From Chitinophaga oryziterrae (GTDB lineage: Bacteria; Bacteroidota; Bacteroidia; Chitinophagales; Chitinophagaceae), in assembly GCF_009758125.1 (NCBI RefSeq), contig NZ_WRXO01000002.1, positions 1,054,001-1,118,000 of the forward strand: a stretch of DNA of 64,000 bases, in the 5' to 3' direction. A model generated the notes under the pieces. It saw only the letters and a list, made by a program, of their open reading frames with translations, did no database searches and was not told the origin of the DNA. The position numbers were made by a program, and so were the translations under genes. This document shows, piece by piece, positions 1 through 8,428 of the stretch (position 1 is the first letter of the stretch; the number at the start of each line of letters is the position of its first letter).

Positions 1-1
1 G

Positions 2-913
2 GTGAACATGGACAAAGAGCTGCAAAAACGCGTAGTAGGGCAGGACCATGCACTTAAAACAGTGGCCGAGGCTATCCTGGAATCCCGCTCCGGATTGAGC
101 CGGCCGGGACAGCCAATAGGCTCGTTCTTTTTCCTGGGGCCTACGGGTACCGGTAAGACCGAACTGGCCAAATCTTTGGCAGACTTCTTGTTTCAGGATG
201 AAAGGTCCATGATCCGGTTTGATATGTCCGAGTTTAAGGAAGAGCATTCTGCCGCTCTTCTGTATGGTGCGCCCCCGGGTTATGTAGGTTATGAGGAGGG
301 AGGTTTACTGGTAAACAAGATCCGGCAACAACCCTATGCCGTTGTATTGTTCGATGAGATTGAAAAAGCACACCCTTCTGTATTCGATATTTTTCTGCAG
401 ATAATGGATGAAGGTAAATTACACGACCGTCTTGGTAAAACAGGTGATTTTTCCAATGCCCTTATTCTGTTCACTTCCAATATTGGTAGCGATGTGATCG
501 CACAGTCATTCCGCCAGGGTGTTATCCCACCTTCGCAACAGTTAATGGAACTAATGACGCGTCACTTCAGACCCGAATTCCTGGGCCGTTTAACAGAGAT
601 TGTTCCGTTTGGCCCGATTCAGCAGGAAAATGTGGTGAAGATATTCGACATTCATCTGCAACACTTACTGCAATTGCTAAAACAGCAGCAGATCTCTTTG
701 GAGGTTTCGCTGGCAGCAAGACAGCAACTGGCCGCAGAAGGTTATTCCCCGTTATACGGGGCAAGACCTTTAAAAGAAGTAATACGCAGCCGCCTGCGAA
801 AACCATTGTCAAGGATGATCATTGAAGGTAGCCTGCAACCCCATACGACAGTTAAACTGGATATAGATAGGAACGGGGAGCTGCAATGGGACATAGTAGC
901 ATCAGAATTGTAA
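2..913 (+). CDS. tssH: T6SS AAA+ ATPase TssH/ClpV, C-terminal part (5' end outside window)
   Basis: This is the second AAA+ module and C-terminal domain of a ClpB/ClpV-type disaggregase. The reading frame is open to the window edge, so the N-terminal half and first AAA+ module lie upstream. The Walker A motif GPTGTGKTELA, the Walker B stretch VVLFDEIEKAHP, a sensor-1 region (LILFTSNIG) and the sensor-2 region YGARPLKEVIRSRL are all visible. In type VI systems TssH pulls apart the contracted TssB-TssC sheath in the cytoplasm so that subunits can be reused. Position directly before tssB (39-base gap) and tssC supports TssH rather than housekeeping ClpB; sequence alone would not settle this. The first ATG seen here (MDKELQ) is internal to the protein, not its true start. 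Confidence 0.85.
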   Translation: MNMDKELQKRVVGQDHALKTVAEAILESRSGLSRPGQPIGSFFFLGPTGTGKTELAKSLADFLFQDERSMIRFDMSEFKEEHSAALLYGAPPGYVGYEEGGLLVNKIRQQPYAVVLFDEIEKAHPSVFDIFLQIMDEGKLHDRLGKTGDFSNALILFTSNIGSDVIAQSFRQGVIPPSQQLMELMTRHFRPEFLGRLTEIVPFGPIQQENVVKIFDIHLQHLLQLLKQQQISLEVSLAARQQLAAEGYSPLYGARPLKEVIRSRLRKPLSRMIIEGSLQPHTTVKLDIDRNGELQWDIVASEL

Positions 914-952
914 GAAACCATAGCGCATTTATTGTTGTAAAAACCACTTAAT

Positions 953-1402
953 ATGAATGATAATTACGGAATTGGCGGTAACGAAGTAAGACTCGACGCT
1001 AATGAGGCCATTATTGAAATCTCTCATAACCGGACATTGTTTGCTGAAAAGTTAACCAGGCAGACACCTGTTAAACCGGAAATCGTACAGGGATTAACAA
1101 CTGTAGAGGATGTGTTTGAAAACTACAAACCTTCCGTTAACATGCTTTTTCATGATGCAGAAGGCCGTACAGTGCCCGAAAATCTGGAGTTCCATAACCT
1201 TGGTGACTTCGGTGTAAAAGGTATCACTGCCCAAAGCAATTTCCTGAATAACCTGGCAACAGAAAAGGAACAATATCTCAAAATCATGAAACACCTTAAA
1301 ACAAATAAGGTGTTGAAAAGCGCACTGGCAGATCCTGCAGCAAGACAGGCATTACTAACTTCTGTAAAGTCATTGCTGGCTGATCTGAACAACAACAAAT
1401 AA
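953..1402 (+). CDS. tssB: T6SS sheath small subunit TssB (VipA-like)
   Basis: A 149-residue protein of the usual TssB length. It contains the family-like segment around residues 65-90 (NMLFHDAEGRTVPENLEFHNLGDF, shown here only as a description of its acidic and aromatic character) and a helical C-terminus (LKTNKVLKSALADPAARQAL). TssB pairs with TssC to form the contractile cytoplasmic sheath around the Hcp tube. It lies between tssH and tssC, with 18 bases to tssC, so the three are probably co-transcribed. The N-terminus carries a short extension compared with proteobacterial VipA, as is usual in the Bacteroidota subtype. The assignment rests on sequence character together with the tssH-tssB-tssC order. 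Confidence 0.8.
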   Translation: MNDNYGIGGNEVRLDANEAIIEISHNRTLFAEKLTRQTPVKPEIVQGLTTVEDVFENYKPSVNMLFHDAEGRTVPENLEFHNLGDFGVKGITAQSNFLNNLATEKEQYLKIMKHLKTNKVLKSALADPAARQALLTSVKSLLADLNNNK

Positions 1403-1420
1403 CCCATAATTCATTATCAT

Positions 1421-2797
1421 ATGGCAGAATTACAAAAACAACCGGAGTCACAGGAACAGCTCCAGGTCACTCCCGGTCAGCAATCTGCATCCCTTGATCA
1501 AAGTTTGGATACATTGGCCAAATACGGCGGGTTCGATCTGCTGGAAGGTACCATCGAAGGCATACAGAATATCAACCCGGAACGTAAAGCGCGTCGTAAT
1601 ATATTTTTAACGGAAAGCTCCAAAAAGAGTGAAAGGGAAAAGCTGAGGAAAACCCTGGAACTGTGGGAGAAAGTGCTGACAGAAGCTCAGGACCTGCCCG
1701 ATATGGTCAGCTACTGTACAGAACATTCCGAACAGGCAGACAGGGTCCTCACCAACAACCTGTCTGAGGCAGTGGAAAGCACCCGCGACCTGGAACAATC
1801 CTATCGCAACGTGGCCCTGTTCTTCAAAAACACAGAGTCTGATAAAGTAAAGAACATTGCCTTCATCAACGCAGACCCCGACCAGTTAAAAGACCTGGAC
1901 AATACACGTTTCATTGATGCCGTGCAACAGGAACTGGTAGCGAACTTCGATCGCCTGGACCTGCGTGGTAACTACAGCCTGCTGGTAATACCCGGTTACC
2001 TGGGTTCCAATAAGGTACTGGAAAAATGGGCCAAGATCGCTTATGAAAATAAGACAATGCTGGTAACGGATTTCTCTCACCTGGATGCACCGGACGATGT
2101 GATGGAAATGTTTGAGCTCGCCAACCTTACCGGTGGTGAAGTGCATCGTTCCAATGTGATCATGTCCTGTAACTGGCTGGTGGGGCGTGGCAAGTTTGAT
2201 GAAATCCATGAAGAGGATAATCTCTACATTCCACCTTCAGGTGCACTGGCAGGTAAGATCTATAAAACACTGATGTCTCAGGTAACTGCCGGTAAGAAAT
2301 TCGGTGGTATCAATGAGGTAGATGGTGTGAAATTCGAACTGAAGAAAAGTGAAATTGCCAGCCTGGAAAAAATGGGATTGATCCCTATGGTAAAAGAATA
2401 TGGCAAGGTAATGGCCTTCAGTGCGAAAACATTATTCAATGGAGACAACCTTGGTTTACAGACCTACTCCGTAGTACGTGTATTTGATTACGTTACAAAA
2501 GTACTGATGGACTTCCTCAACCGCCGTGCTTTCGAAAACTTCAATGCCAATACCCGTAAAGACCTGATGAAGCAGATCATCCGCTTCCTGGACAGTATTA
2601 CCGGTCCGGAAAAACTGATCGAGGATTTCAATATCCGCCGCTTTGAACAGGATACTATTCAAAAAGACTTGATCCACCTGGATATTCACCTCAAACCATA
2701 TTTCCCTGCAAAGAACTTCCTGATCAAAATGGAAGGACATAAAGGAGAAGATATGAACAATGAGTGGGATACTGAATATGAACAGGATAAATCATGA
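1421..2797 (+). CDS. tssC: T6SS sheath large subunit TssC (VipB-like)
   Basis: A 458-residue soluble protein with the length and composition of TssC/VipB. The N-terminal 60 residues (Gln-rich, then LDTLAKYGGFDLLEGTIEGI) resemble the helix that interlocks with TssB. The central region carries LRGNYSLLVIPGYLG and SNVIMSCNWLVGRGKFDE, and the C-terminal region has a gp18-like sheath-handle appearance. It forms the contractile sheath with TssB and is recycled by TssH. It is the last gene of this transcription unit: the next 244 bases hold a palindromic repeat cluster, and no classical terminator is obvious apart from those hairpins. Confidence 0.85.
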   Translation: MAELQKQPESQEQLQVTPGQQSASLDQSLDTLAKYGGFDLLEGTIEGIQNINPERKARRNIFLTESSKKSEREKLRKTLELWEKVLTEAQDLPDMVSYCTEHSEQADRVLTNNLSEAVESTRDLEQSYRNVALFFKNTESDKVKNIAFINADPDQLKDLDNTRFIDAVQQELVANFDRLDLRGNYSLLVIPGYLGSNKVLEKWAKIAYENKTMLVTDFSHLDAPDDVMEMFELANLTGGEVHRSNVIMSCNWLVGRGKFDEIHEEDNLYIPPSGALAGKIYKTLMSQVTAGKKFGGINEVDGVKFELKKSEIASLEKMGLIPMVKEYGKVMAFSAKTLFNGDNLGLQTYSVVRVFDYVTKVLMDFLNRRAFENFNANTRKDLMKQIIRFLDSITGPEKLIEDFNIRRFEQDTIQKDLIHLDIHLKPYFPAKNFLIKMEGHKGEDMNNEWDTEYEQDKS

Positions 2798-2850
2798 TTT
2801 CAGGTAGCAGGCACCATCAGAAGGTTAGGGCTTGTGAAAAATGTCTATTC

Positions 2851-3014
2851 ATCAGGCTCCGTCAGGAGCCCCGTGTTTGTAGAAATATGGCACACTAAGT
2901 AAAACAGACTCCGTAGGAGTTCCCTGTTAAAGTATTAAAAGGGGCTCCTATGGAGTCTAAATTAAATATCAGAATTTATTTGCTACAAATACGAAGCTCC
3001 TGACGGAGCTTTGA
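2851..3014. repeat. Composite palindromic intergenic repeat, copy 1 (units A-B-B'-A')
   Basis: Four small hairpins lie in the tssC to TraN-like gap. Unit A is GGCTCCGTCAGGAGCC (2855-2870) followed by GTTTGTAG (2875-2882). Unit B is ACTCC-GTA-GGAGT (2908-2920). B' is GGGGCTCC-TAT-GGAGTC (2941-2956). A' is AAGCTCC-TGAC-GGAGCTT (2994-3011), preceded by CTACAAAT. A' is the reverse complement of A, and B' of B, so the whole 160-base stretch is one large imperfect inverted repeat made of smaller hairpins. The same arrangement recurs at 50891-51050. It looks like a REP/BIME-type interspersed element; no transposase gene is in the window. Confidence 0.8.
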
Positions 3015-3041
3015 TTGCAAATCATCTTGTAGTTAAATAGA

Positions 3042-3902
3042 ATGGAAAAGAATTATCAGATGAAGCATGCGTTAACAGTCTTCTGCTGTTTATTGTTTTG
3101 GAATAGCGTGCTTGGACAAAAACAGACAGATAGCATTATTACAACTAAAGGCGCTGTCACCCTTATTACCTGTGGAGCTGCGATTAGTACATTTCAAATT
3201 GGAGATGGTAAAAATTCAGATTATGATTACCGGATTGTAGATGGAACGATCGTTTTCATAAGACCCATCGTTGCCAACCCGCGAACAACGAACCTGGTCA
3301 TTCGTGAAGGAGAGAACATCCACTACATGATCCTCGCATTCAGGGATAAGGCAGACCTTTCCCGCTTAAAGTATACGCTGTCTCCTGCAAAAGGTGGTGC
3401 GGCAAAAGGTACGGAACAACAGCCGCAACCTGCAACACCGGAAGAGGAAGAAGAACCTGCAGTTACGTCCAATATCGATACTGTAACTGTAAGTCGTATC
3501 GCCAGTGATTTTATGCGGCAGAAGAGAGTCAGCCACCAGTACGAAACAACGGCCGATGGCATCACCCTCAGTTTCTCGCAGGTAATGACGCTGGATAGTC
3601 TGGTATACTTCTGTTTCCATATTAAAAACCGTACAAACGATCCTTACATTATTGGCAAAACAACGCTGATGCATAAAACAGTAAAAGATTCTGCTGTACT
3701 TGATCCCATGCCCATACTTTATAGAAAAGTTAATACTACATTGGCCGGCAGGGGAGAACAACAACTGGTGTATGTAACAGGCGCCACATCTTTTAAAAGG
3801 AATGATGAAGTGATCATGGTGATTTATAATGGACTGAATAAAGATCAGGTAGTACTATACACACCGGTAGGCGCTTTCCCTAAGTATATGATCAGTAAAT
3901 AA
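3042..3902 (+). CDS. Secreted TraN (DUF4138, VirB9-like)-like protein in T6SS locus
   Basis: A 286-residue protein with a signal peptide (about residues 7-25, ending SVLGQ). It has a beta-rich N-terminal lobe (about 36-113), an acidic Pro/Glu linker (about 125-142) and a second beta-rich lobe (about 150-286). The second lobe carries HIKNRTNDPYII at about 193-204 and a GEQQLVYV segment near 238. These closely resemble the KNRTN-P-(F/Y)-I and GGKSEEQ-type motifs I recall from Bacteroides conjugative-transposon TraN (DUF4138), a VirB9-like outer-membrane core component. The next gene starts 4 bases downstream and ends in a TraM-like domain, which strengthens the reading. I infer an envelope part of the T6SS membrane complex. 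M7 (at 3060) is an alternative start. Family identity is from recalled pattern, not a search. Confidence 0.55.
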   Translation: MEKNYQMKHALTVFCCLLFWNSVLGQKQTDSIITTKGAVTLITCGAAISTFQIGDGKNSDYDYRIVDGTIVFIRPIVANPRTTNLVIREGENIHYMILAFRDKADLSRLKYTLSPAKGGAAKGTEQQPQPATPEEEEEPAVTSNIDTVTVSRIASDFMRQKRVSHQYETTADGITLSFSQVMTLDSLVYFCFHIKNRTNDPYIIGKTTLMHKTVKDSAVLDPMPILYRKVNTTLAGRGEQQLVYVTGATSFKRNDEVIMVIYNGLNKDQVVLYTPVGAFPKYMISK

Positions 3903-3905
3903 AAT

Positions 3906-4934
3906 ATGCGTTATTCCATCCGTCATATATTGTTTGTGATCTGCTGCTTTGCAGTAGTGACAGTCAGTGCCCGGCAGGTAAATTTCTGCGGAGAATCTGT
4001 TCCTCTGGAAAAAGAGTTTGTCTCTTACCGTTTGATGGATGTAATAAAAGGCAACTTACGTCACCGCAACTTCCTGCCTTTCCTGAAAGCAAAAACGGAT
4101 ATATACTTCCCCCTCATTATTCCCATTTTACAACAATACAATATACCTGAAGATTTTAAATACCTGCCCGTGGTAGAAAGTGGCTTTACAAATGCTACTT
4201 CTCCTGTGGGCGCCCAGGGGGTATGGCAGTTCATGCCGGCTACAGCTGCTGCATTAGGGTTAGAGGTAAGTTATAATAATGATGAACGCAATCACTTACT
4301 CAAATCTACCCATGCTGCCTGCCGTTATTTACAACAGTTACATGAGCAGTTACATTCCTGGACGCTGGCGGCCGCTGCGTACAATGCAGGTGCAGGGAAT
4401 ATTTCCCGTAATGTAAAAAGACAGGGAAGTAAGGATTATTATCAACTGATGCTGAATAGTGAAACAGCGCAATACCTTTACAAGATCATTGCCATCAAAC
4501 AACTCTTCGAAAGCCCTGAACTATATATGCCTGGTTTCGGATATAATGTATTTGATAAGAGTACAGTCAATGGATCTGTATTCTCTTCAGCTCCGGCAGC
4601 TTCGAATAGTGATTTCAAAAGCATCCGTATCAACATGGGCAAACAAAGCAGCAGCAAAACCGGTTACGTTGCATATGCTGCACGTCTGCAAAGTAATATG
4701 GGTTTCCAGGATGGACAACTGGTCAGTATTTTACTATTGGACGATTTACAATCAAACGGAGTGTACATCAGGAAGAATACAAAGTTATCAGGGAGAGGGT
4801 GGCTGGTCAGCAACCGTATTTATGTAGACCTGGGTTTTGGGAATACCATTGTCCTTTGTGATAAAGTGGGGAACAAAGGAGTACCGCCTGACATTCTCAA
4901 ATCAGGCGGCGATGTCCGTTTAAAGCAAATATAA
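3906..4934 (+). CDS. Lytic transglycosylase (MltD-like SLT) with C-terminal TraM/VirB10-like domain
   Basis: A 342-residue exported protein with a signal peptide at about 1-22. An SLT/family-1 lytic transglycosylase domain spans about 65-205: catalytic Glu91 in VVESGF, then GAQGVWQFMPATA at about 102-114 and AAYNAGAGN at about 157-165. It would cleave peptidoglycan glycan strands in the periplasm. In place of the LysM repeats usual for MltD, the C-terminus (about 252-332) reads DGQLVSILLLDDL, NGVYIRKNTKLSGRG, then NRIYVDLGFG and GNKGVPPD. This matches the layout of the C-terminal beta domain of conjugative TraM/VirB10 proteins (DG..V...L..D, IP+NT...G, NDGxxGI). The gene is 4 bases after the TraN-like gene. 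Its stop lies one base from that of convergent tssF. It could open the cell wall for secretion-machine assembly. Confidence 0.65.
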   Translation: MRYSIRHILFVICCFAVVTVSARQVNFCGESVPLEKEFVSYRLMDVIKGNLRHRNFLPFLKAKTDIYFPLIIPILQQYNIPEDFKYLPVVESGFTNATSPVGAQGVWQFMPATAAALGLEVSYNNDERNHLLKSTHAACRYLQQLHEQLHSWTLAAAAYNAGAGNISRNVKRQGSKDYYQLMLNSETAQYLYKIIAIKQLFESPELYMPGFGYNVFDKSTVNGSVFSSAPAASNSDFKSIRINMGKQSSSKTGYVAYAARLQSNMGFQDGQLVSILLLDDLQSNGVYIRKNTKLSGRGWLVSNRIYVDLGFGNTIVLCDKVGNKGVPPDILKSGGDVRLKQI

Positions 4935-4935
4935 T

Positions 4936-6768
4936 CTACATCAGCACTTCATTCATAAATATCCTGTAAGGATAATTATTTGCAGAATGTTCCTGCAACT
5001 GTGTTAACAGCTCGTCTTTCAGATACGCAAGATTTCCCGCAGCATAATGTTCAGCAGGCTTTGACAGCAGGATCTTAATATCCATTGTTCTGCTATAACC
5101 TTCCGTAGAACCCTGCTTCACTGTCACACCTTTTGAAATAGCTACTTCGCGTACTTCTTTACCTAAGACATACCTGCACAATGCTTTGATATCTTCCGGT
5201 GTCACCACCCGGTTACGACTTAATAAATGATACCGGTACAGATTGATCTTCTCATCTATATTCAGCCTGTCTTTCCCACCTTGTGTGTTAGACAACAGGG
5301 TGATAGTGCCTGGCCTTACCTGTATGCTTCCATATTCCTGCAAATGACTGCCCATGCGGATGTTATTCGCAATACTGCCATTGGTCGTATAAAACTCTAA
5401 GAACAGATAGTCTGCATTCTCCCGTGGTTTGATCATCAGGTAAGGAATGTTTCCCCGGTTGGTACCCGGTTGTAACTGTTCTTCCAGAGATGCAATCAAC
5501 TGGTGTAATTCCCGCATTCTGCCGGCTACATAATCATTCCGCACTTCTTCAAACATTGCGCTCTCATCTCTGATGACCTCTATCAGGTAAGCAATGATCT
5601 CTTTGGCTTCCCTGGAATCAAACCGGCCTATACCACTGCTGCGGATCACCAGTTCTCCTTCCTGCATTTCTCCGGCCGTAGTAAAGTTTCTTACATGATA
5701 GTCGAATCCGCTGGTGTCATACACCCGCTTTACATCGAAATAAATGTCCGCAGTATGCAGTGGCATAATGTTGAGGTACTTATTTAATCGCTGCGACTGC
5801 TCATTCACTTTTTTGTTAATCACCGGAAAGCAGTTGATCGAACAAAATAAGTCTTCTAAAAGTGAATGACGGATAGTCTCCGGAAACTCCACTCTTACCC
5901 AGCAGATCTCATTATTATAAGCGGCAAAGTTATTCCCGAATATCTGCTGCAAGGTAGCCGGTGCCGGTTGCTGAGGTGGTAATGGCATACTGCTGGTCAC
6001 CGTTAGAAAGTGCCGGCGGAAACGCTGCAATACCTGCTGACTATACTTACTGTTTGTATCAAAAGCAGGCTGCATGATCGCATCCAGGTCTTCTTCCGCA
6101 GAAGCACGGCTATGACTATAACCGCTTTTGAAAGTCAGTTCGGTATTACCTATAAAAAGGCGCGACAAAGGCAGATAATAATAAAACATCTCCTGCTGAT
6201 GCACATTCCTCAGGTCAAAAAACAAAGACAGCCCATCCAGGGAAGAAGGGGCGCCTTCCATATTCAATCCCAGCCACAGATGGTTCGGCGGGGTATCTGT
6301 TTGCAATGTACCCTGCAACACCTGTTCCTTAAACCACTGGTCTTTGCTCTCATAGAGTTTATTCCCTATTGCCATATATTTCACCTGCCCGCGGAACAAC
6401 TTATGTTGCGCTACCGGCATGAAAAACAAATCCTGACTATTAAACCCGTTCCGCAGGGTATAAAAAAACTGGTGATCAGGCGTAAGTGTGGTCGTTGTTT
6501 CATTACTGCTGGCATGCAGAATGCCATAAGCAGGCTGACTGCTGGTAATCGGTTCCGGCATCATGATCTGCGCAAGCCTTTCCACCAGTCGGGCATGCGA
6601 TACGTCCACTTCCCCGGAAATCTTTTCCAGTTCACTCGCACAAGCCTCTAACAACAGTTGAACGATGGGGTCAAAAGAGGTCTCTACTTCAGCATCCGGG
6701 TATCCCCATAGTCTGGCAGCAGTTTTCAGCATCCGGTCTTTTATTCTTTCTTTTTGTTCTTTCGCCAT
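4936..6768 (-). CDS. tssF: T6SS baseplate protein TssF
   Basis: A 610-residue protein of TssF (VasA/ImpG) length. The N-terminus has the family pattern of a helical segment with LLEACASELEKI followed by RLAQIMMPEP, then long beta-rich regions. TssF builds the baseplate wedge with TssE, TssG and TssK. It is the last gene of the minus-strand unit PKD protein-tssE-tssF, 10 bases after tssE. Its stop is separated by a single base from that of the convergent transglycosylase gene. An antisense open frame of over 200 codons inside it looks like a shadow of this gene. Confidence 0.85.
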   Translation of the reverse strand: MAKEQKERIKDRMLKTAARLWGYPDAEVETSFDPIVQLLLEACASELEKISGEVDVSHARLVERLAQIMMPEPITSSQPAYGILHASSNETTTTLTPDHQFFYTLRNGFNSQDLFFMPVAQHKLFRGQVKYMAIGNKLYESKDQWFKEQVLQGTLQTDTPPNHLWLGLNMEGAPSSLDGLSLFFDLRNVHQQEMFYYYLPLSRLFIGNTELTFKSGYSHSRASAEEDLDAIMQPAFDTNSKYSQQVLQRFRRHFLTVTSSMPLPPQQPAPATLQQIFGNNFAAYNNEICWVRVEFPETIRHSLLEDLFCSINCFPVINKKVNEQSQRLNKYLNIMPLHTADIYFDVKRVYDTSGFDYHVRNFTTAGEMQEGELVIRSSGIGRFDSREAKEIIAYLIEVIRDESAMFEEVRNDYVAGRMRELHQLIASLEEQLQPGTNRGNIPYLMIKPRENADYLFLEFYTTNGSIANNIRMGSHLQEYGSIQVRPGTITLLSNTQGGKDRLNIDEKINLYRYHLLSRNRVVTPEDIKALCRYVLGKEVREVAISKGVTVKQGSTEGYSRTMDIKILLSKPAEHYAAGNLAYLKDELLTQLQEHSANNYPYRIFMNEVLM

Positions 6769-6778
6769 GACAATGAGT

Positions 6779-7207
6779 TTAATCGTAAGACAAAGGGCTT
6801 ACATAAAAGAAACTATTATAGTGAAAAGGGGTCTTATTGCGTGCCAGTACACCCGTTACGGTTACTTTTATTTTCTTTTTCACTTTACGGGCAGTAGCCG
6901 AAGGGAATTCTTCCTGGCTTACCATGGCCACCACCCTGATCTGGGATATTCTTTTCTCATACCGCATAATAGAGGCTTTGATAGCCAGCTCTACGGACTC
7001 TTTCACTTCATTATTGGAAGCACGGATATCAAAATCAGAATCCCATAGCTGGCAGCCATATTGCGGATCATCTTTATTCTCACCCAGTACGGTAGTAATG
7101 AGCAATTGTATATGCTGTGCCACAGACTCCTCCAGGTTACAATCAGGAAGGTCTTTCTTTTGCAGTATGCGGGAAAAGTCCAATGGCAGTTTATAATATG
7201 CTTTCAT
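6779..7207 (-). CDS. tssE: T6SS baseplate protein TssE (GPW/gp25 family)
   Basis: A 142-residue protein matching the gp25-like wedge family. It has the segment SVAQHIQLLITTVLGENKDD followed by PQYGCQLWDSDFD, as gp25 proteins carry a conserved helix, then the YGC..WD-type stretch, and an RY-containing helix (IMRYEKRISQIRV). TssE is a baseplate component that helps nucleate sheath assembly with TssF and TssG. It lies 5 bases after the PKD membrane protein gene and 10 bases before tssF, so the three genes form one operon. The C-terminus is Lys-rich with a short tail. Confidence 0.8.
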   Translation of the reverse strand: MKAYYKLPLDFSRILQKKDLPDCNLEESVAQHIQLLITTVLGENKDDPQYGCQLWDSDFDIRASNNEVKESVELAIKASIMRYEKRISQIRVVAMVSQEEFPSATARKVKKKIKVTVTGVLARNKTPFHYNSFFYVSPLSYD

Positions 7208-7212
7208 GATCG

Positions 7213-8280
7213 TTAGAATATACCCAGGAATTTCTTATCATATCTGATACGGATCTCTTTCACACAACCATTCTGATCTTTGATCAGGTTCACCAGTTCT
7301 ATCTTAAAGCGTTTCTTACCACGGATGCGGGAGCAGAAATGAGAGAACGAGTCGGTATCCTTATCATTCAGTAATACATTTGCGTTAAGGTTATTACAGA
7401 GGAAAGGAGAGAAGTCGCCCGCACTCTTCTGCTTATCTATTACCTGGGTCAGCATAAACTTAAACTCATCATCCGAAATAGACGGTGTTTTAGGCTTTTC
7501 CGGCACCGGTTGAGCCGCGGCCGCATTATCTGCCGGTTTCGGCTCTTCAGGGAAAGGCATGGGCTCAAAACGCTCATTACGGTGTGCTGGCTGTGAGACA
7601 AACACCTGTATATGTTTTGTTACCATCTTGCTGGTATCGCCGTTCACGATCAGGGTTAAAATGCGTTCACCCGGCGAAGCGAATGTATACACAACTGATT
7701 TTCCGTTATGCGTTTCTGCACCATTCTGCAACAAGCGCCATTGCCATTTGGTAGCATTGGAAGAATTGTTGGTAAAGGTCACCGCGCGGCCTGCAAGTGC
7801 CTCAGAAGGGCCTTCTATTACAGGGAACAGGTCGGATGACGGAGGCGGCGCGTTGTCCTGAATAGCATTCACTACTACCACTTCCTGGTGCCAGTTGCAC
7901 TTTCCCCCCTGCACTGTTACCGTATAACTCCCTGCTTTATTAAAAGCGTGGTATACCATCAAACCCTGTGCCTGGCCGGTAGAATCACCGAAATCCCAGG
8001 AAATGTCTGTACGGGTTTTACCGGTATTGTCTGCTTTGAAAGTAATCACCTCACCGGTGGTAAAAGAATTGTGTTTTTTTGCATCCTGCTGGCTGGACAG
8101 TAATATGCTGGCCTTGCTGCAATCTTCCCTGCCTGAAACCTGAAAGGCCAGTATGACGATACTGATAGCCAGTAAAGAAAGGAACGTATACAGTACCATT
8201 GGGTCGATATGGCTTGTGATCTTACGAAATGGCGTGTACGTACTTACTTTTCGCTCGTTTGTTGACTTGCGTGGGGTCAT
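7213..8280 (-). CDS. Inner-membrane protein with two PKD domains, T6SSiii membrane-complex candidate (TssP-like)
   Basis: A 355-residue protein with a Lys/Arg-rich cytoplasmic N-terminus (1-27) and one membrane segment at about 28-49. Two PKD/Ig-like domains follow: about 65-140, with the typical WDFGDSTG motif, and about 150-230, with KWQWRLLQ. A Pro/Ala linker (about 238-265) precedes a basic C-terminal domain (270-355). It heads the minus-strand operon with tssE and tssF. Bacteroidota T6SSiii lacks TssJLM and uses TssN, O, P, Q and R for its membrane complex. With TssN and TssO assigned elsewhere in this locus, this bitopic periplasmic protein is the best candidate for TssP. I do not know the TssP family well enough to assign the symbol. 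Confidence 0.6.
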   Translation of the reverse strand: MTPRKSTNERKVSTYTPFRKITSHIDPMVLYTFLSLLAISIVILAFQVSGREDCSKASILLSSQQDAKKHNSFTTGEVITFKADNTGKTRTDISWDFGDSTGQAQGLMVYHAFNKAGSYTVTVQGGKCNWHQEVVVVNAIQDNAPPPSSDLFPVIEGPSEALAGRAVTFTNNSSNATKWQWRLLQNGAETHNGKSVVYTFASPGERILTLIVNGDTSKMVTKHIQVFVSQPAHRNERFEPMPFPEEPKPADNAAAAQPVPEKPKTPSISDDEFKFMLTQVIDKQKSAGDFSPFLCNNLNANVLLNDKDTDSFSHFCSRIRGKKRFKIELVNLIKDQNGCVKEIRIRYDKKFLGIF

Positions 8281-8428
8281 GGGTCTATGGGTTTTTCGTA
8301 TTTATGCAATTTTAAATATTTTTTTAGATAAATTGCTAAACAACCTACATTCGCTATTGAAATTTTAACATTTGAAAAGCTGATGTGACCCGGAACCCAA
8401 AGAGAGGAAAACCTAAATTAACCAGTTG

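Noticed and set aside
2..913. Housekeeping ClpB
   Set aside because: Immediate linkage to tssB and tssC favours TssH; sequence of this domain alone is compatible with both.
2851..3014. CRISPR array
   Set aside because: Repeats are short palindromes in mirror order without regular spacers, and no cas genes are present.
3042..4934. Remnant of an integrated conjugative element
   Set aside because: No other tra genes, integrase, mobilisation genes or attachment repeats are near, and both genes are intact and embedded among T6SS genes.
6010..6651. 213-codon open frame antisense to tssF
   Set aside because: Low-quality composition, lies wholly within the clear TssF frame and has no start context; a shadow frame.
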